Shown here: positions 17,187-28,238 of the stretch, one piece after another
Layout of the letters: each line of letters opens with the position of its first letter
Position numbering within the stretch: the stretch's first letter is position 1
Assembly: GCA_900016675.1 (NCBI GenBank)
Contig: LN483072.1
Coordinates: forward strand, 186,001-250,000
DNA length: 64,000 nt
Reading direction: 5' to 3'
Origin: Arthrobacter saudimassiliensis
Lineage (GTDB): Bacteria; Actinomycetota; Actinomycetes; Actinomycetales; Micrococcaceae
Made by a program: the position numbers and the translations under genes
The notes under the pieces: generated by a model
Told to the model about the DNA's origin: nothing
The model's database searches: none
Seen by the model: the letters and a program-made list of their open reading frames with translations, nothing else

Positions 17187-18314
17187 CTAGGAGCGGTCGC
17201 GCCGATAGAACGGCAGGGTGACGACCTCGAAGGCCTCGGGGCGGCCGCGCAGGTCGACCTCGACGGCGGTGCCCGGCTCGGCGAGCGCGGTGTCCACGTA
17301 GGCGAGGGCGATCGGGTAGCCGAGGGTCGGGCTCGGCGCACCGGAGGTCACCTCGCCCACGGTCCGCCCGCCGGCGAGCACCGGATAGCCGGAGCGCGCC
17401 GAACGGCGTCCGCTGCCCTTGAGCCCGACCAGCTTCCGGGCCGGCTCGGTGCCGGAAAGCTTCTTTAGGGCGGCGCGGCCGACGAAGTCGCCTTCCTTGG
17501 CCAGGGACACCACGGGGCCGAGCCCGGCGGCGTACGGGTCGAGGTCGCGGTTGAGCTCGTTGCCGTAGAGCGGCATCCCGGCTTCCAGGCGCAGCGAGTC
17601 GCGGCAGGCCAGCCCGGCGGGGATCAGGCCGTCGTCGGCTCCGGCGGCCAGCAGGGCGGACCAGAGGTCGGCGGCCTGTGCGTTGGGCACGTAGATCTCG
17701 AACCCGTCCTCGCCGGTGTATCCGGTGCGGGCGACGAGCATCTCGGCTGCCCCGCCGGCGCCCAGGTCCAGGGACACCGGTGCGGCGGCGTAGTACTTCA
17801 TGCCGGTCACGGCCCCGTGCGCGTCGCCGGGCACCAGGCGCAGCAGGATCTGCTCGGCCTTCGGGCCCTGGACCGCCACGAGGGAGGTGTCGGCGGATTC
17901 GTCGGTGACGGCCACGTCGAAGTCCTCGGCGCGGGCGGCCAGCTCGCCGGCCACGACGGTCGCGTTGCCGGCGTTGGGCACGACCAGGAACTCATCGTCG
18001 GCCAGCCGGTAGCTGATCAGGTCGTCGATGATCCCGCCGTCGGCGTCGGTGATCAGCGAGTACTTGGCCCTGCCGACCTTCACGGCGGAGAGCTTTCCGG
18101 CCAGCGCGTAGTCGAGGAAGGCGCCGGCGTCGGGGCCGGAGACCCGGACCTCGCCCATGTGGGAGAGGTCGAACAGCCCGGCGGCCTCGCGCACGGCACG
18201 GTGCTCGGCGAGCTCGGAGGTGTACTTCAGCGGCATCTGCCAGCCGCCGAAGTCGGTGAAGGAGGCGCCGGCGGCCTGGTGCTGCCCGTACAGGGCGGTG
18301 GTCTTCTCGGTCAC
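17187..18314 (-). CDS. gcvT: Glycine cleavage system T protein (aminomethyltransferase)
   Basis: 375 residues. Conserved blocks [45 protein letters not shown] and a C-terminal beta-barrel ending [11 protein letters not shown] match GcvT. It transfers the methylene group from aminomethyl-lipoyl H protein to tetrahydrofolate and releases ammonia. GTG 18314 is chosen because AGGAG lies 8 nt upstream; that site overlaps the TAG stop of gcvP, so translation of the two is likely coupled. Confidence 0.95.
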   Translation of the reverse strand: MTEKTTALYGQHQAAGASFTDFGGWQMPLKYTSELAEHRAVREAAGLFDLSHMGEVRVSGPDAGAFLDYALAGKLSAVKVGRAKYSLITDADGGIIDDLISYRLADDEFLVVPNAGNATVVAGELAARAEDFDVAVTDESADTSLVAVQGPKAEQILLRLVPGDAHGAVTGMKYYAAAPVSLDLGAGGAAEMLVARTGYTGEDGFEIYVPNAQAADLWSALLAAGADDGLIPAGLACRDSLRLEAGMPLYGNELNRDLDPYAAGLGPVVSLAKEGDFVGRAALKKLSGTEPARKLVGLKGSGRRSARSGYPVLAGGRTVGEVTSGAPSPTLGYPIALAYVDTALAEPGTAVEVDLRGRPEAFEVVTLPFYRRDRS

Positions 18315-18324
18315 TGGAACGCTC

Positions 18325-21171
<2,847 letters not shown>

Positions 21172-21235
21172 CTTCAACTCCGGGGCAGGCAGGATGAGGG
21201 CATGCCGGCGGCAGGCCGGCTCCTCCCCGCTCTGT

Positions 21236-21412
21236 ATTGGACCTGAGAGATTCCGCGGGCCGCAGCCCGCTTGCACCGTCGGTGAGCACGGCCTTGGGCC
21301 GGGCTGCTTTCCAGAGTTGCCTCGCTGCGGCGGTACCGGTGCCTGAGAGATTCCCGGGGAGGGTTTGCTCCTACGGCGCCGACGGATGTGATGCTCCGGC
21401 GGGCTCTCCCGC
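21236..21412 (-). ncRNA. Tandem glycine riboswitch (gcvT element) controlling gcvP
   Basis: On the minus strand the leader of gcvP carries two glycine aptamers. Aptamer I starts with GGGAGAGC near 21410, contains GTAGGAGCAAACCC and ends GGAATCTCTCAGGCACC near 21341. Aptamer II contains AACTCTGGAAAGC (about 21311-21320), CACCGACGGTGCAAGC and ends GGAATCTCTCAGGTCC near 21241. These are the invariant cores of the family. Known behaviour is activation of glycine-cleavage genes at high glycine. The ATG of gcvP lies 65 bp beyond aptamer II; the expression platform was not resolved. Confidence 0.95.
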
Positions 21413-21713
21413 CGCGGCTGATAGCGGCATTTTTACTTGTGTTCTACGCTACGAAACTCTAGCCTCCGCCCCCGGCCGCAGCAAGGCGGTTTCGGGCCTG
21501 TGACAGGCGGCGGGGCGTGCCGCCTCCGTGCGCGCGGGCGCTGCGCGCACGGTAAGGGGGACAGGCGGCGGCGCAGGCCTGTTTTGACATCGCCTGCGCG
21601 GACTCCCAGACTTTCAAGGGTCGGCGGCGGCGCCGCATCCCCCCGGATTCCCGGGCGGCGGCCTCGGCCGAGCGGACCCGTCCGCTCCGGCTGCGCCTAG
21701 AAGAAAGATCTCC
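21413..21713. other. Divergent promoter region between the riboswitch and the CycA-like permease gene
   Basis: About 300 bp without a gene. The part next to the riboswitch is AT-rich by local standards (21425-21465, containing TTTTTACTTG and CTACGCTACGAAACTCTAG) and is the likely gcvP promoter. The rest is very GC-rich with short inverted repeats such as CGTGCGCGCG/CGCGCGCACG near 21528-21552. No second riboswitch is seen before the permease gene. Confidence 0.5.
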
Positions 21714-23225
21714 ATGTCTGAGAGCACCGCCTCCATCTCCCCTTCAGCCACGCCGGCTGTTACCGGCTCCGGAACGGACGACGGCGGGGGCGGCGGCAGC
21801 GGGCTGGCCCGCTCCATGTCGAGCCGGCACATCCAGCTGCTGGCCATCGGCGGGGCGATCGGCACCGGCCTGTTCATGGGTTCGGGCAAGACCATCTCCG
21901 TGGCCGGCCCGTCGGTGATCTTCGTGTACATGGTCATCGGGTTCATGCTGTTCTTCGTCATGCGGGCCCTCGGTGAGCTGCTGCTGTCCAACCTGAACTA
22001 CAAGTCCTTCACCGACTTCTCCGCCGACCTGCTCGGTCCGTGGGCCGGATTCTTCACCGGCTGGACGTACTGGTTCTGCTGGGTGGTCACCGGCATCGCG
22101 GATGTGGTCGCCATTGCCCACTACGTGACGTTCTGGTGGGCGGACGCGCCGCTGTGGATTCCGGCCCTGGCCTGCATCCTGCTGCTGGTGGCGCTGAACC
22201 TGCCCACCGTGAAGGCGTTCGGCGAAACCGAGTTCTGGTTCGCCCTGGTCAAGATCATTGCCATCCTGACGCTGATCGTGGTGGGCCTGGTGATGATCTT
22301 CTCCGGCTTCAGCTCCGACTCCGGCGAGGCCTCCTTCACCAACCTGTGGGCGCACGGCGGCTTCTTCCCGACCGGGCCGATGGGCTTCGTGGCCGGCTTC
22401 CAGATCGCCGTGTTCGCCTTCGTCGGCATCGAGCTGGTGGGCACCGCCGCCGCCGAGACGAAGGACCCGGAAAAGAACCTGCCCAAGGCCATCAATTCCA
22501 TTCCGATCCGCGTGATGCTCTTCTACGTGGCCGCGCTGGCCATCCTGATGGCGGTCACCCCGTGGACGGGCTTCAGCGCGGATGAGAGCCCGTTCGTGGG
22601 CATGTTCGCGCTGGCCGGCCTGGGCACGGCGGCGGCCGTGGTCAACTTCGTGGTCCTGACCTCCGCCGCGTCCTCGGCCAACTCCGGCATCTATTCCACC
22701 TCGCGCATGGTGTACGGCCTGGCGCACGAGGGCGACGCCCCCAAGGCGTTCGGCCGGCTGTCCCGGCGCAAGGTGCCGCGGAACGCCCTGTTCTTCTCGT
22801 GCACCTTCCTGCTCGCCGGCGTCGTGCTGCTCTACGCCGGCGAATCGGTGAGCGCGGCCTTCACGCTGGTCACCACCATCTCCGCGCTGTGCTTCATGTT
22901 CGTCTGGACGCTGATCCTGGTCAGCTACCTGGCCTACCGCCGCCGCCGTCCGCACCTGCACGCGGCGTCGACGTTCAAGCTGCCCGGCGGCGTCGTCATG
23001 ATCTACGTGGTCCTGGCCTTCTTCGCCTTCCTGCTCTGGGCGCTGACCACCCAGCCCGACACCCTGCAGGCGCTGCTGGTCACGCCCATCTGGTTCCTCC
23101 TGCTGGGCGTGGTGTACGCCGTGATGCGCCGCCGCCCGGAGCACCGGGCCCGGGTGGCCGGCTTCAAGGCACAGCGCAGCGCCGAGCGGGCGGCGCTGGC
23201 CGCCGTCGGGCAGCAGCCGGGCTAG
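21714..23225 (+). CDS. cycA: APC-family amino acid permease, CycA-like (D-Ser/D-Ala/Gly:H+ symporter)
   Basis: 503 residues, about 12 transmembrane segments. RHIQLLAIGGAIGTGLFMGSGKTISVAGPSV is the amino-acid-transporter entry motif. The stretch FVMRALGELLLSNLNYKSFTDFSADLLGPWAGFFTGWTYWFCW closely resembles E. coli CycA. Divergent placement next to a glycine-responsive glycine-cleavage/serine-dehydratase operon supports glycine, serine or alanine as substrate. Its stop codon shares the palindrome CTAG with the convergent AmaP-like gene. The symbol is by resemblance; related AnsP or AroP permeases cannot be fully excluded. Confidence 0.8.
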   Translation: MSESTASISPSATPAVTGSGTDDGGGGGSGLARSMSSRHIQLLAIGGAIGTGLFMGSGKTISVAGPSVIFVYMVIGFMLFFVMRALGELLLSNLNYKSFTDFSADLLGPWAGFFTGWTYWFCWVVTGIADVVAIAHYVTFWWADAPLWIPALACILLLVALNLPTVKAFGETEFWFALVKIIAILTLIVVGLVMIFSGFSSDSGEASFTNLWAHGGFFPTGPMGFVAGFQIAVFAFVGIELVGTAAAETKDPEKNLPKAINSIPIRVMLFYVAALAILMAVTPWTGFSADESPFVGMFALAGLGTAAAVVNFVVLTSAASSANSGIYSTSRMVYGLAHEGDAPKAFGRLSRRKVPRNALFFSCTFLLAGVVLLYAGESVSAAFTLVTTISALCFMFVWTLILVSYLAYRRRRPHLHAASTFKLPGGVVMIYVVLAFFAFLLWALTTQPDTLQALLVTPIWFLLLGVVYAVMRRRPEHRARVAGFKAQRSAERAALAAVGQQPG

Positions 23226-23845
23226 TACACCACGGTGCCGCTGGCGGGCACCGTCGTGCCGGCCTTGGCCGGCTGCCCGGACACCTCCACCAGGATGCCC
23301 AGGGAGTGCAGCGGCGTTTCCAGGGCCGCCGCCAGGTCCGGCACCAGGCGGTCCTGCACCTCGCGGAGCACCTGCTGGATGTCCGCCCGGGAGTTCACGG
23401 TCAGCCGCAGGGCAAGGTCCGGCTCCTCGGCCGTGCCGCGCAGCAGCGCATCGCAGCCGACGACGCCGGGCACCTGGCCGGCCTGTTCCTCGAACGCTCC
23501 GGCCAGGACGGCCGGATCGATCACGGTGATGCCGCGGGCCGGGTTTTCCTGCAGCCGGAACTCGCGGCCGAGCCGGCGCCGCGGTATCTGCGCCAGCAGC
23601 CACCACAGCGCCAGCAGGCCCAGCAGCACCCCGGCGGCCAGCACCGCCCAGGGCAGCCAGTCGGAGCCCTCCGTGAAGGTGCCGAGGCCGGGGGCTGCCC
23701 GGTCCTGCGGGCGCCCTGCCCTGCCGTCGCTTGCGCCGTCCGCCACGCCCGAGGCCAGCAGCAGGATCCAGATGCCCCCGGCCAGGGCCAGCAGCCCCAG
23801 GAGGATCAGCCAGGTGCGGTTGGCCGCGCCGGGATGCTCACGCAT
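23222..23845 (-). CDS. AmaP-like membrane anchor of the Asp23 envelope-stress system
   Basis: 207 residues. Two N-terminal transmembrane helices (about 10-32 and 62-84) precede a soluble domain of about 110 residues (TVIDPAVLAGAFEEQAGQVPGV, LRLTVNSRADIQQVLREVQDRLVPDLAAAL). This is the layout of alkaline-shock membrane anchor protein AmaP, which tethers Asp23 to the membrane. It is the last gene of the operon, 21 bp after the DUF6286 gene. Its TAG stop is the complement of the CTAG that also holds the permease stop. Confidence 0.72.
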   Translation of the reverse strand: MREHPGAANRTWLILLGLLALAGGIWILLLASGVADGASDGRAGRPQDRAAPGLGTFTEGSDWLPWAVLAAGVLLGLLALWWLLAQIPRRRLGREFRLQENPARGITVIDPAVLAGAFEEQAGQVPGVVGCDALLRGTAEEPDLALRLTVNSRADIQQVLREVQDRLVPDLAAALETPLHSLGILVEVSGQPAKAGTTVPASGTVVY

Positions 23846-23866
23846 GTCCTTGTCCTTTCCGCTGCA

Positions 23867-24460
23867 TCACGCCGTGGACCGCACGTCCACCCTGACCTCG
23901 GGCACCGGATCGAGCCCCGAGGCCTCCAGCCGGGACCGTACTCCCTCGGCGACCCAGTTCTGCAGATCGGCGGTTTCGCGCAGGGCGGTCTGCACCGCCA
24001 CCCGCACCGTCCGGTCCCCCGCGGTCGCGGAGGCCTCGGACACGCCGTCGATGTGTTCACAGGTGGCCGCCGCGAGCCGGGCCGTCCCGCGGCGCGAGAT
24101 CACGGCGGCGGCGCCGGAACCGGAAACGGCGGCGTCCTGGAGTCCGGAGCTGCGCGGCGGCATCCGCACCGGAAGGGTGCGGTAACCGCCGGGAACCAGC
24201 CCGCACAGCAGCAGGATCAGCCCGAGGAGGGCAAGGACGCCGCCGGTGATCCAGGCCGCCGGCTCGTTCCACAGCGTCTGCGAAGCCTCCCGGGTGCCGC
24301 TGAGAAAAAACTGCGGCCAGCGGCCCTGCAGGAGCCGTTCCACGGCCACCCAGCACAGTGCCACCGCCAGGGCGAGCAGCAACAGCGAGGCGATGAGTGC
24401 CGGGAGGGTCCGGCTGGGGCGCCGGCGGAGGTTCAGCTGCCCGGGCACCTCGGCGCTCAC
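23867..24460 (-). CDS. DUF6286-type membrane protein of the Asp23 cluster
   Basis: 197 residues with two transmembrane helices (about 18-40 and 66-90) and a C-terminal soluble domain (VRVAVQTALRETADLQNWVAEGVRSRLEASGLDPVPEVRVDV), similar in outline to the Asp23-associated domain of the next gene. Its ATG overlaps the stop of the preceding Asp23-like gene by ATGA. In actinobacteria such proteins occur in Asp23/Gls24 loci; the function is presumed structural at the envelope. Confidence 0.72.
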   Translation of the reverse strand: MSAEVPGQLNLRRRPSRTLPALIASLLLLALAVALCWVAVERLLQGRWPQFFLSGTREASQTLWNEPAAWITGGVLALLGLILLLCGLVPGGYRTLPVRMPPRSSGLQDAAVSGSGAAAVISRRGTARLAAATCEHIDGVSEASATAGDRTVRVAVQTALRETADLQNWVAEGVRSRLEASGLDPVPEVRVDVRSTA

Positions 24461-24849
24461 AGTAGCCTCCGGCGCGCGCCGTCCGCCCGGGGCGGCTGGA
24501 GCCAGCGGATCAGGATGTCCACCTGCCGCACCTCGACGCCGGTCAGTTCGCCGATCCGGGCGGTCAGCCGTCCGCGCAGCCGGTCAGCCTCGGCGCGCAG
24601 CGGCACCGGGTACGGCATGCCCACCTCCACCTGCAGGCTGGCGATGTTCCCGGCCAGCTCCACGGAGGTCCTGGGCCGCGCGGAGAGGTCCGCCGAGGAG
24701 CCGAAGCCCAGGAAGCCGCCGCTTCCGCCGCCGGCGGCGGTCTCGTCCGCGGTGACCTGCCCGGCGATCTTCTCCAGCACCTGGCGGGCCATCCGCGTGG
24801 CTCCCCGTTCCTCGACGGGGCGCGGCCTGCGCGGCGCCTGGGCCGTCAT
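24457..24849 (-). CDS. Asp23/Gls24-like small protein
   Basis: 130 residues, soluble. SVELAGNIASLQVEVGMPYPVPLRAEADRLRGRLTARIGELTGVEVRQVDILIRWL is an Asp23-like alpha/beta segment (compare VDVSIVVEYGYSIVEVSQAIRRNV and VLEVNVNVTDVHL in the larger paralogue). A Gly-rich linker lies near residues 35-55. ATG 24849 overlaps the stop of the 59-codon membrane gene by ATGA, so translation is coupled on both sides. Confidence 0.75.
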   Translation of the reverse strand: MTAQAPRRPRPVEERGATRMARQVLEKIAGQVTADETAAGGGSGGFLGFGSSADLSARPRTSVELAGNIASLQVEVGMPYPVPLRAEADRLRGRLTARIGELTGVEVRQVDILIRWLQPPRADGARRRLL

Positions 24850-25025
24850 CTGCTCGACGCCCTGCCGAACAGGGACTGCAGGTCCAGCCGCCCGTCCGCC
24901 GCCAGCCCGACGAGCAGCCCGATCAGTCCAAACAGGATGGTCAGCAGGAACGCCAGCCAGCCTCCGAAGGCCAGCACGATTCCCAGCACCAGGCCGACGG
25001 CCAGGCACCAACGCGTTGCGGACAT
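24846..25025 (-). CDS. 59-aa small membrane protein (DUF2273-like) in the Asp23 operon
   Basis: A 59-codon gene beginning MSATRWCLAVGLVLGIVLAF, with two close hydrophobic helices (about 7-20 and 24-42) and a charged C-terminus (ADGRLDLQSLFGRASSR). AGGAG lies 7 nt before ATG 25025, and the stop overlaps the next ATG by ATGA. Short DUF2273 proteins of this design accompany Asp23 in many Gram-positives. Easily missed because of its size. Confidence 0.78.
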   Translation of the reverse strand: MSATRWCLAVGLVLGIVLAFGGWLAFLLTILFGLIGLLVGLAADGRLDLQSLFGRASSR

Positions 25026-25068
25026 GGCATTTCTCCTATCGTTGCTTCCGAGTCCGGTGTCCGGGCTC

Positions 25069-25590
25069 CTATTCGAGGCGGGTGGAGCCCTGCCGGCCGT
25101 CGTCTCCGCCGCCGCCGCCGTCGTCGTCCTCCTGGGGCAGGTGCACGTCGGTGACGTTGACGTTGACCTCCAGCACCTCCAGCCCGGTGGCGTTCTCCAC
25201 GGAGCGGATCACGTTGCGGCGGATGGCCTGGCTGACCTCGACGATGGAGTAGCCGTATTCCACGACGATGCTCACGTCGACGGCCGCCTGGCGTTCGCCC
25301 TTTTCGACGCTGACGCCGTTGGCCACGTTGGTCTGCGACCCCGGGATGCGTTCGGTCATGGCGCTGAGGGCACGGCGGGCGCCTCCGCCCATCGCGGCGA
25401 CGCCGGGCACCTCGCGGGTGGCGATGCCGGCCAGCTTCTGCACCACCGTCTCCTCTATCGTGGTGTCGCCGCGCGGGGTGTGCAGCGGCCCCGAGACCCG
25501 CTGGGATTCCTGCGGCGGGGCCTGGGTCTCCATCGGCTTCTTCTGCTCGGCGGCCACGGATCCCGCCTGGTTCCTCGACACATCGGTCAT
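25069..25590 (-). CDS. Asp23/Gls24 family envelope stress response protein
   Basis: 173 residues. The core (IEETVVQKLAGIATREVPGVAAMG, AVDVSIVVEYGYSIVEVSQAIRRNVIRSVENATGLEVLEVNVNVTDVHLP) is classic Asp23. An N-terminal Gln/Pro-rich stretch and a Gly/Asp-rich tail flank it. ATG 25590 is favoured: AGGAG lies 9 nt upstream, whereas it directly abuts the earlier ATG at 25599. First gene of a five-gene operon, divergent from an ECF sigma factor. Asp23 is a cytoplasmic, membrane-associated protein linked to cell-envelope homeostasis. Confidence 0.9.
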   Translation of the reverse strand: MTDVSRNQAGSVAAEQKKPMETQAPPQESQRVSGPLHTPRGDTTIEETVVQKLAGIATREVPGVAAMGGGARRALSAMTERIPGSQTNVANGVSVEKGERQAAVDVSIVVEYGYSIVEVSQAIRRNVIRSVENATGLEVLEVNVNVTDVHLPQEDDDGGGGGDDGRQGSTRLE

Positions 25591-25624
25591 GGAACTCATC
25601 TCCTGCCTGTTCGTCGCACCTTTA

Positions 25625-25638
25625 CGTCCTTAAAGACG
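25625..25638. promoter_or_regulatory. Inverted repeat CGTC-N-TTAA-N-GACG upstream of the Asp23 operon
   Basis: CGTCCTTAAAGACG lies 34 bp upstream of the alternative ATG at 25599. It is palindromic except at the two N positions. It may be a promoter or operator element in the gap between the Asp23 operon and the divergent sigma factor gene. Confidence 0.35.
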
Positions 25639-25777
25639 CACGCCGCCCGGCTTCGTCACGGCCGGCGCGTGAACTTGCCGTTAATGCCCGACGTCGGCAC
25701 ACCCGCTATTCCTCCCCCGCACCGGCGGTGGGAAAATCGGTCCTGAACGGCACCGGCCGTTTGGACGGGGGTTCGAC

Positions 25778-26386
25778 GTGACCGTTGCCCGCCGGCCGGA
25801 GCACCCCGGCACCCCGGCTGCTTTCACCGCGGTGGAGGAGGCCGCCGTCGTCGCCCTGGCCCAGGCCGGCGACGCCGCCGCCTTCGAATTCCTGGTCCTG
25901 GCCTACCGGGGCCGGATCCACCGCCTGGCGCTGCGGATGCTGGGCGACGCCGGCGAAGCCGAAGACGTGGTCCAGGAGACGCTCGCGGCGGGCTGGCGCG
26001 CCCTGCCCCTGCTGGAAACGCCCGGCGCCTTCGGCGGCTGGCTCTACCGCACCGCGGCCAACAAGTCCCGGGACGTGCTGCGCCGCCGCAGCTCCCATCC
26101 GGTGGAGGCGGTCGACGCGGCGGACCTGGGCATCGCCCTGATCGGACCCGGGCAGCCGGAGACGGATCCGCACCGCACCGCGGAGACGGCGGCCGAGCTG
26201 CTGGACCTGGCCGTTGCCCTGCGCGCCCTGCCGGAGGATCTGCGCTCGTGCTGGCTGCTGCGCGAGCTCCACGAGCAGAGCTACCGGGAGATCGGCAGCG
26301 CGCTGCACATCAGTCCGCACGCCGTCCGGGGCAGGCTGGCCCGGGCCCGGGAGAAGCTCGCCGAAGCCATGGTCGCCTGGCGCTGA
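25778..26386 (+). CDS. ECF-type RNA polymerase sigma factor
   Basis: 202 residues. Sigma region 2 is at about 32-100 (FLVLAYRGRIHRLALRMLGDAGEAEDVVQETLAAGWRAL, then WLYRTAANKSRDVLRRR). Region 4 is at about 145-198 (LRALPEDLRSCWLLRELHEQSYREIGSALHISPHAVRGRLARAREKL). GTG 25778 follows ACGGGGG. Divergent from the Asp23 operon, as often found when the sigma factor controls envelope-stress genes; this link is inference. No anti-sigma gene is adjacent. Confidence 0.88.
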   Translation: MTVARRPEHPGTPAAFTAVEEAAVVALAQAGDAAAFEFLVLAYRGRIHRLALRMLGDAGEAEDVVQETLAAGWRALPLLETPGAFGGWLYRTAANKSRDVLRRRSSHPVEAVDAADLGIALIGPGQPETDPHRTAETAAELLDLAVALRALPEDLRSCWLLRELHEQSYREIGSALHISPHAVRGRLARAREKLAEAMVAWR

Positions 26387-26639
26387 CGGCGCGGACCGGC
26401 TGCCCCTCGCAGCCCGGGGGGGCCGGATCCGGTGTGTGACCCGCGTTGGCCGGCACGGTTGCCCTCCTCTGTGACGGACAGCATAATGAGACCACCAGTT
26501 TTCAAATTCGCGGCCCTTGATTCCGCATTATGAAAGTTGGCGAGATGCGCGGGAAACGCAGCCGTTCCCCGCCCCGGCCTCAGCTGACACCCGGACCGCT
26601 GCGCGGTCCGGACCAAGCCCTATCGCAGGAGGAACACGC
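26387..26639. promoter_or_regulatory. Malate synthase upstream region with an inverted repeat
   Basis: About 250 bp without a gene. CATAATG (26482-26488) and CATTATG (26526-26532) form a 7-bp inverted repeat around AT-rich DNA (GTTTTCAAATTC). Both arms could also read as -10-like sequences. No specific regulator is assigned. Confidence 0.35.
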
Positions 26640-28238
26640 ATGGCCATCGAGACAACCGACCTTCGGCCCGCCGACGGCGCGGAGCAGATCCTCACCGAAG
26701 AGGCGCTGGCCTTCGTGGAGGAGCTGCACCGCCGCTTCGCGGGCACCCGGGACGACCTGCTGGCGGCCCGCGGCAGGCGCCGCGCCGACGTCGCCGCCAC
26801 CGGCAAGCTGGACTTCCTGCCCGAAACCGCCGAGGTGCGCAACGGAGACTGGAAGGTGGCCGAGGCCCCGGCCGCGCTGCAGGACCGCCGGGTGGAAATG
26901 ACCGGGCCGGCCTCACCCGCGAAGATGGCCATCAACGCCCTGAACTCCGGCGCCCGGGTCTGGCTCGCCGACCTTGAGGACGCCGCCACCCCCACCTGGC
27001 ACAACGCCATCGACTCCCAGGTCAACCTGTACCGGGCCGCGCGCGGGGACCTGTCCTTCACCTCCGCCGACGGCAAGGAGTACGCGCTGCGCACCGACGC
27101 GCCGCTCGCCGTCGTCGTCATGCGCCCCCGCGGCTGGCACCTGCCGGAGAAGCACATCAGCGTGGACGGCCGGGAGGGCATCGGCGCCCTGGTGGACTTC
27201 GGCCTGCACTTCTTCCACAACGCCGCCCGCCTGCTGGAAAACGGCCAGGGGCCCTACTACTACCTGCCGAAGATGGAGAGCCACCTCGAGGCCCGCCTTT
27301 GGAACGACATCTTCACCTTCTCCGAGGAGTACGTCGGCGTACCGCACGGGTCGGTGCGAGCCACCGTCCTGATCGAGACGATTCCGGCCGCGTTCGAGAT
27401 GGAGGAGATCCTCTACGAGCTGCGCGACCACGCTTCCGGCCTCAACGCCGGCCGCTGGGACTACCTGTTCAGCATCATCAAGTACTTCCGCGACGCCGGA
27501 AAGGACTTCCTGCTGCCCGACCGCGCCGACGTCACCATGACGGCGCCGTTCATGCGCGCCTACACGGAGCTGCTGGTGAAGACCTGCCACCGCCGCGGCG
27601 CCTTCGCCATGGGCGGCATGGCGGCCTTCATTCCCAACCGACGGGAGCCCGAGGTGACGGCCGCGGCCTTCGAGAAGGTCAAGGCGGACAAGACGCGCGA
27701 GGCCACCGACGGGTTCGACGGCTCGTGGGTGGCCCACCCGGACCTGGTTCCCACCTGCATGGAGGTGTTCGACGGCGTGCTGGGCGAGAAGCCGAACCAG
27801 GTGGACCGGCTGCGCGAGGACGTGTCGGTCACCGCCCGGGACCTGCTGGACGTGACCACCGCCGAAGGCTCCATCACCGAGGCCGGACTCCGCTCCAACC
27901 TGTATGTGGCAGTGGCGTACACGGCCGTCTGGCTTTCCGGCAACGGCGCGGTGGCCATCCACAACCTGATGGAGGACGCCGCCACCGCCGAAATCTCCCG
28001 CTCCCAGGTCTGGCAGCAGGTGCGCAACGCCGTCGTGCTCGAGGACACCGGCGAGACCGTCACCGAGGACCTGGTCCGGCGGCTGCTGGCGGAGGAGACC
28101 GAGCGGCTGCGCGGCGAGGTGTCGGAGGAGATGTTCACCCGGTACTACGAGCCGGCCAGCCGGCTCATCGGGGCCATCAGCCTGTCCGAGGACTACCCGG
28201 ACTTCCTGACCCTGCCGGCCTACGAACTGATCGACTGA
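26640..28238 (+). CDS. aceB: Malate synthase A
   Basis: 532 residues, the usual size for isoform A. The TIM-barrel core has MRPRGWHLPEKHISVDG with the catalytic Arg, and VLIETIPAAFEMEEILYELRDHASGLNAGRWDYLFSIIK with the Mg-binding Glu. GRWDYLFS is diagnostic. It condenses glyoxylate and acetyl-CoA to malate in the glyoxylate shunt. ATG 26640 has GCAGGAGG 7 nt upstream. Isocitrate lyase is not in the window. Its 3' end overlaps the convergent hydrolase gene by 19 bp. Confidence 0.95.
   Translation: MAIETTDLRPADGAEQILTEEALAFVEELHRRFAGTRDDLLAARGRRRADVAATGKLDFLPETAEVRNGDWKVAEAPAALQDRRVEMTGPASPAKMAINALNSGARVWLADLEDAATPTWHNAIDSQVNLYRAARGDLSFTSADGKEYALRTDAPLAVVVMRPRGWHLPEKHISVDGREGIGALVDFGLHFFHNAARLLENGQGPYYYLPKMESHLEARLWNDIFTFSEEYVGVPHGSVRATVLIETIPAAFEMEEILYELRDHASGLNAGRWDYLFSIIKYFRDAGKDFLLPDRADVTMTAPFMRAYTELLVKTCHRRGAFAMGGMAAFIPNRREPEVTAAAFEKVKADKTREATDGFDGSWVAHPDLVPTCMEVFDGVLGEKPNQVDRLREDVSVTARDLLDVTTAEGSITEAGLRSNLYVAVAYTAVWLSGNGAVAIHNLMEDAATAEISRSQVWQQVRNAVVLEDTGETVTEDLVRRLLAEETERLRGEVSEEMFTRYYEPASRLIGAISLSEDYPDFLTLPAYELID

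Noticed and set aside
22799-25252. 817-residue plus-strand frame over the permease end and the Asp23 operon
   Set aside because: Overlaps several real genes on both strands; no conserved sequence.
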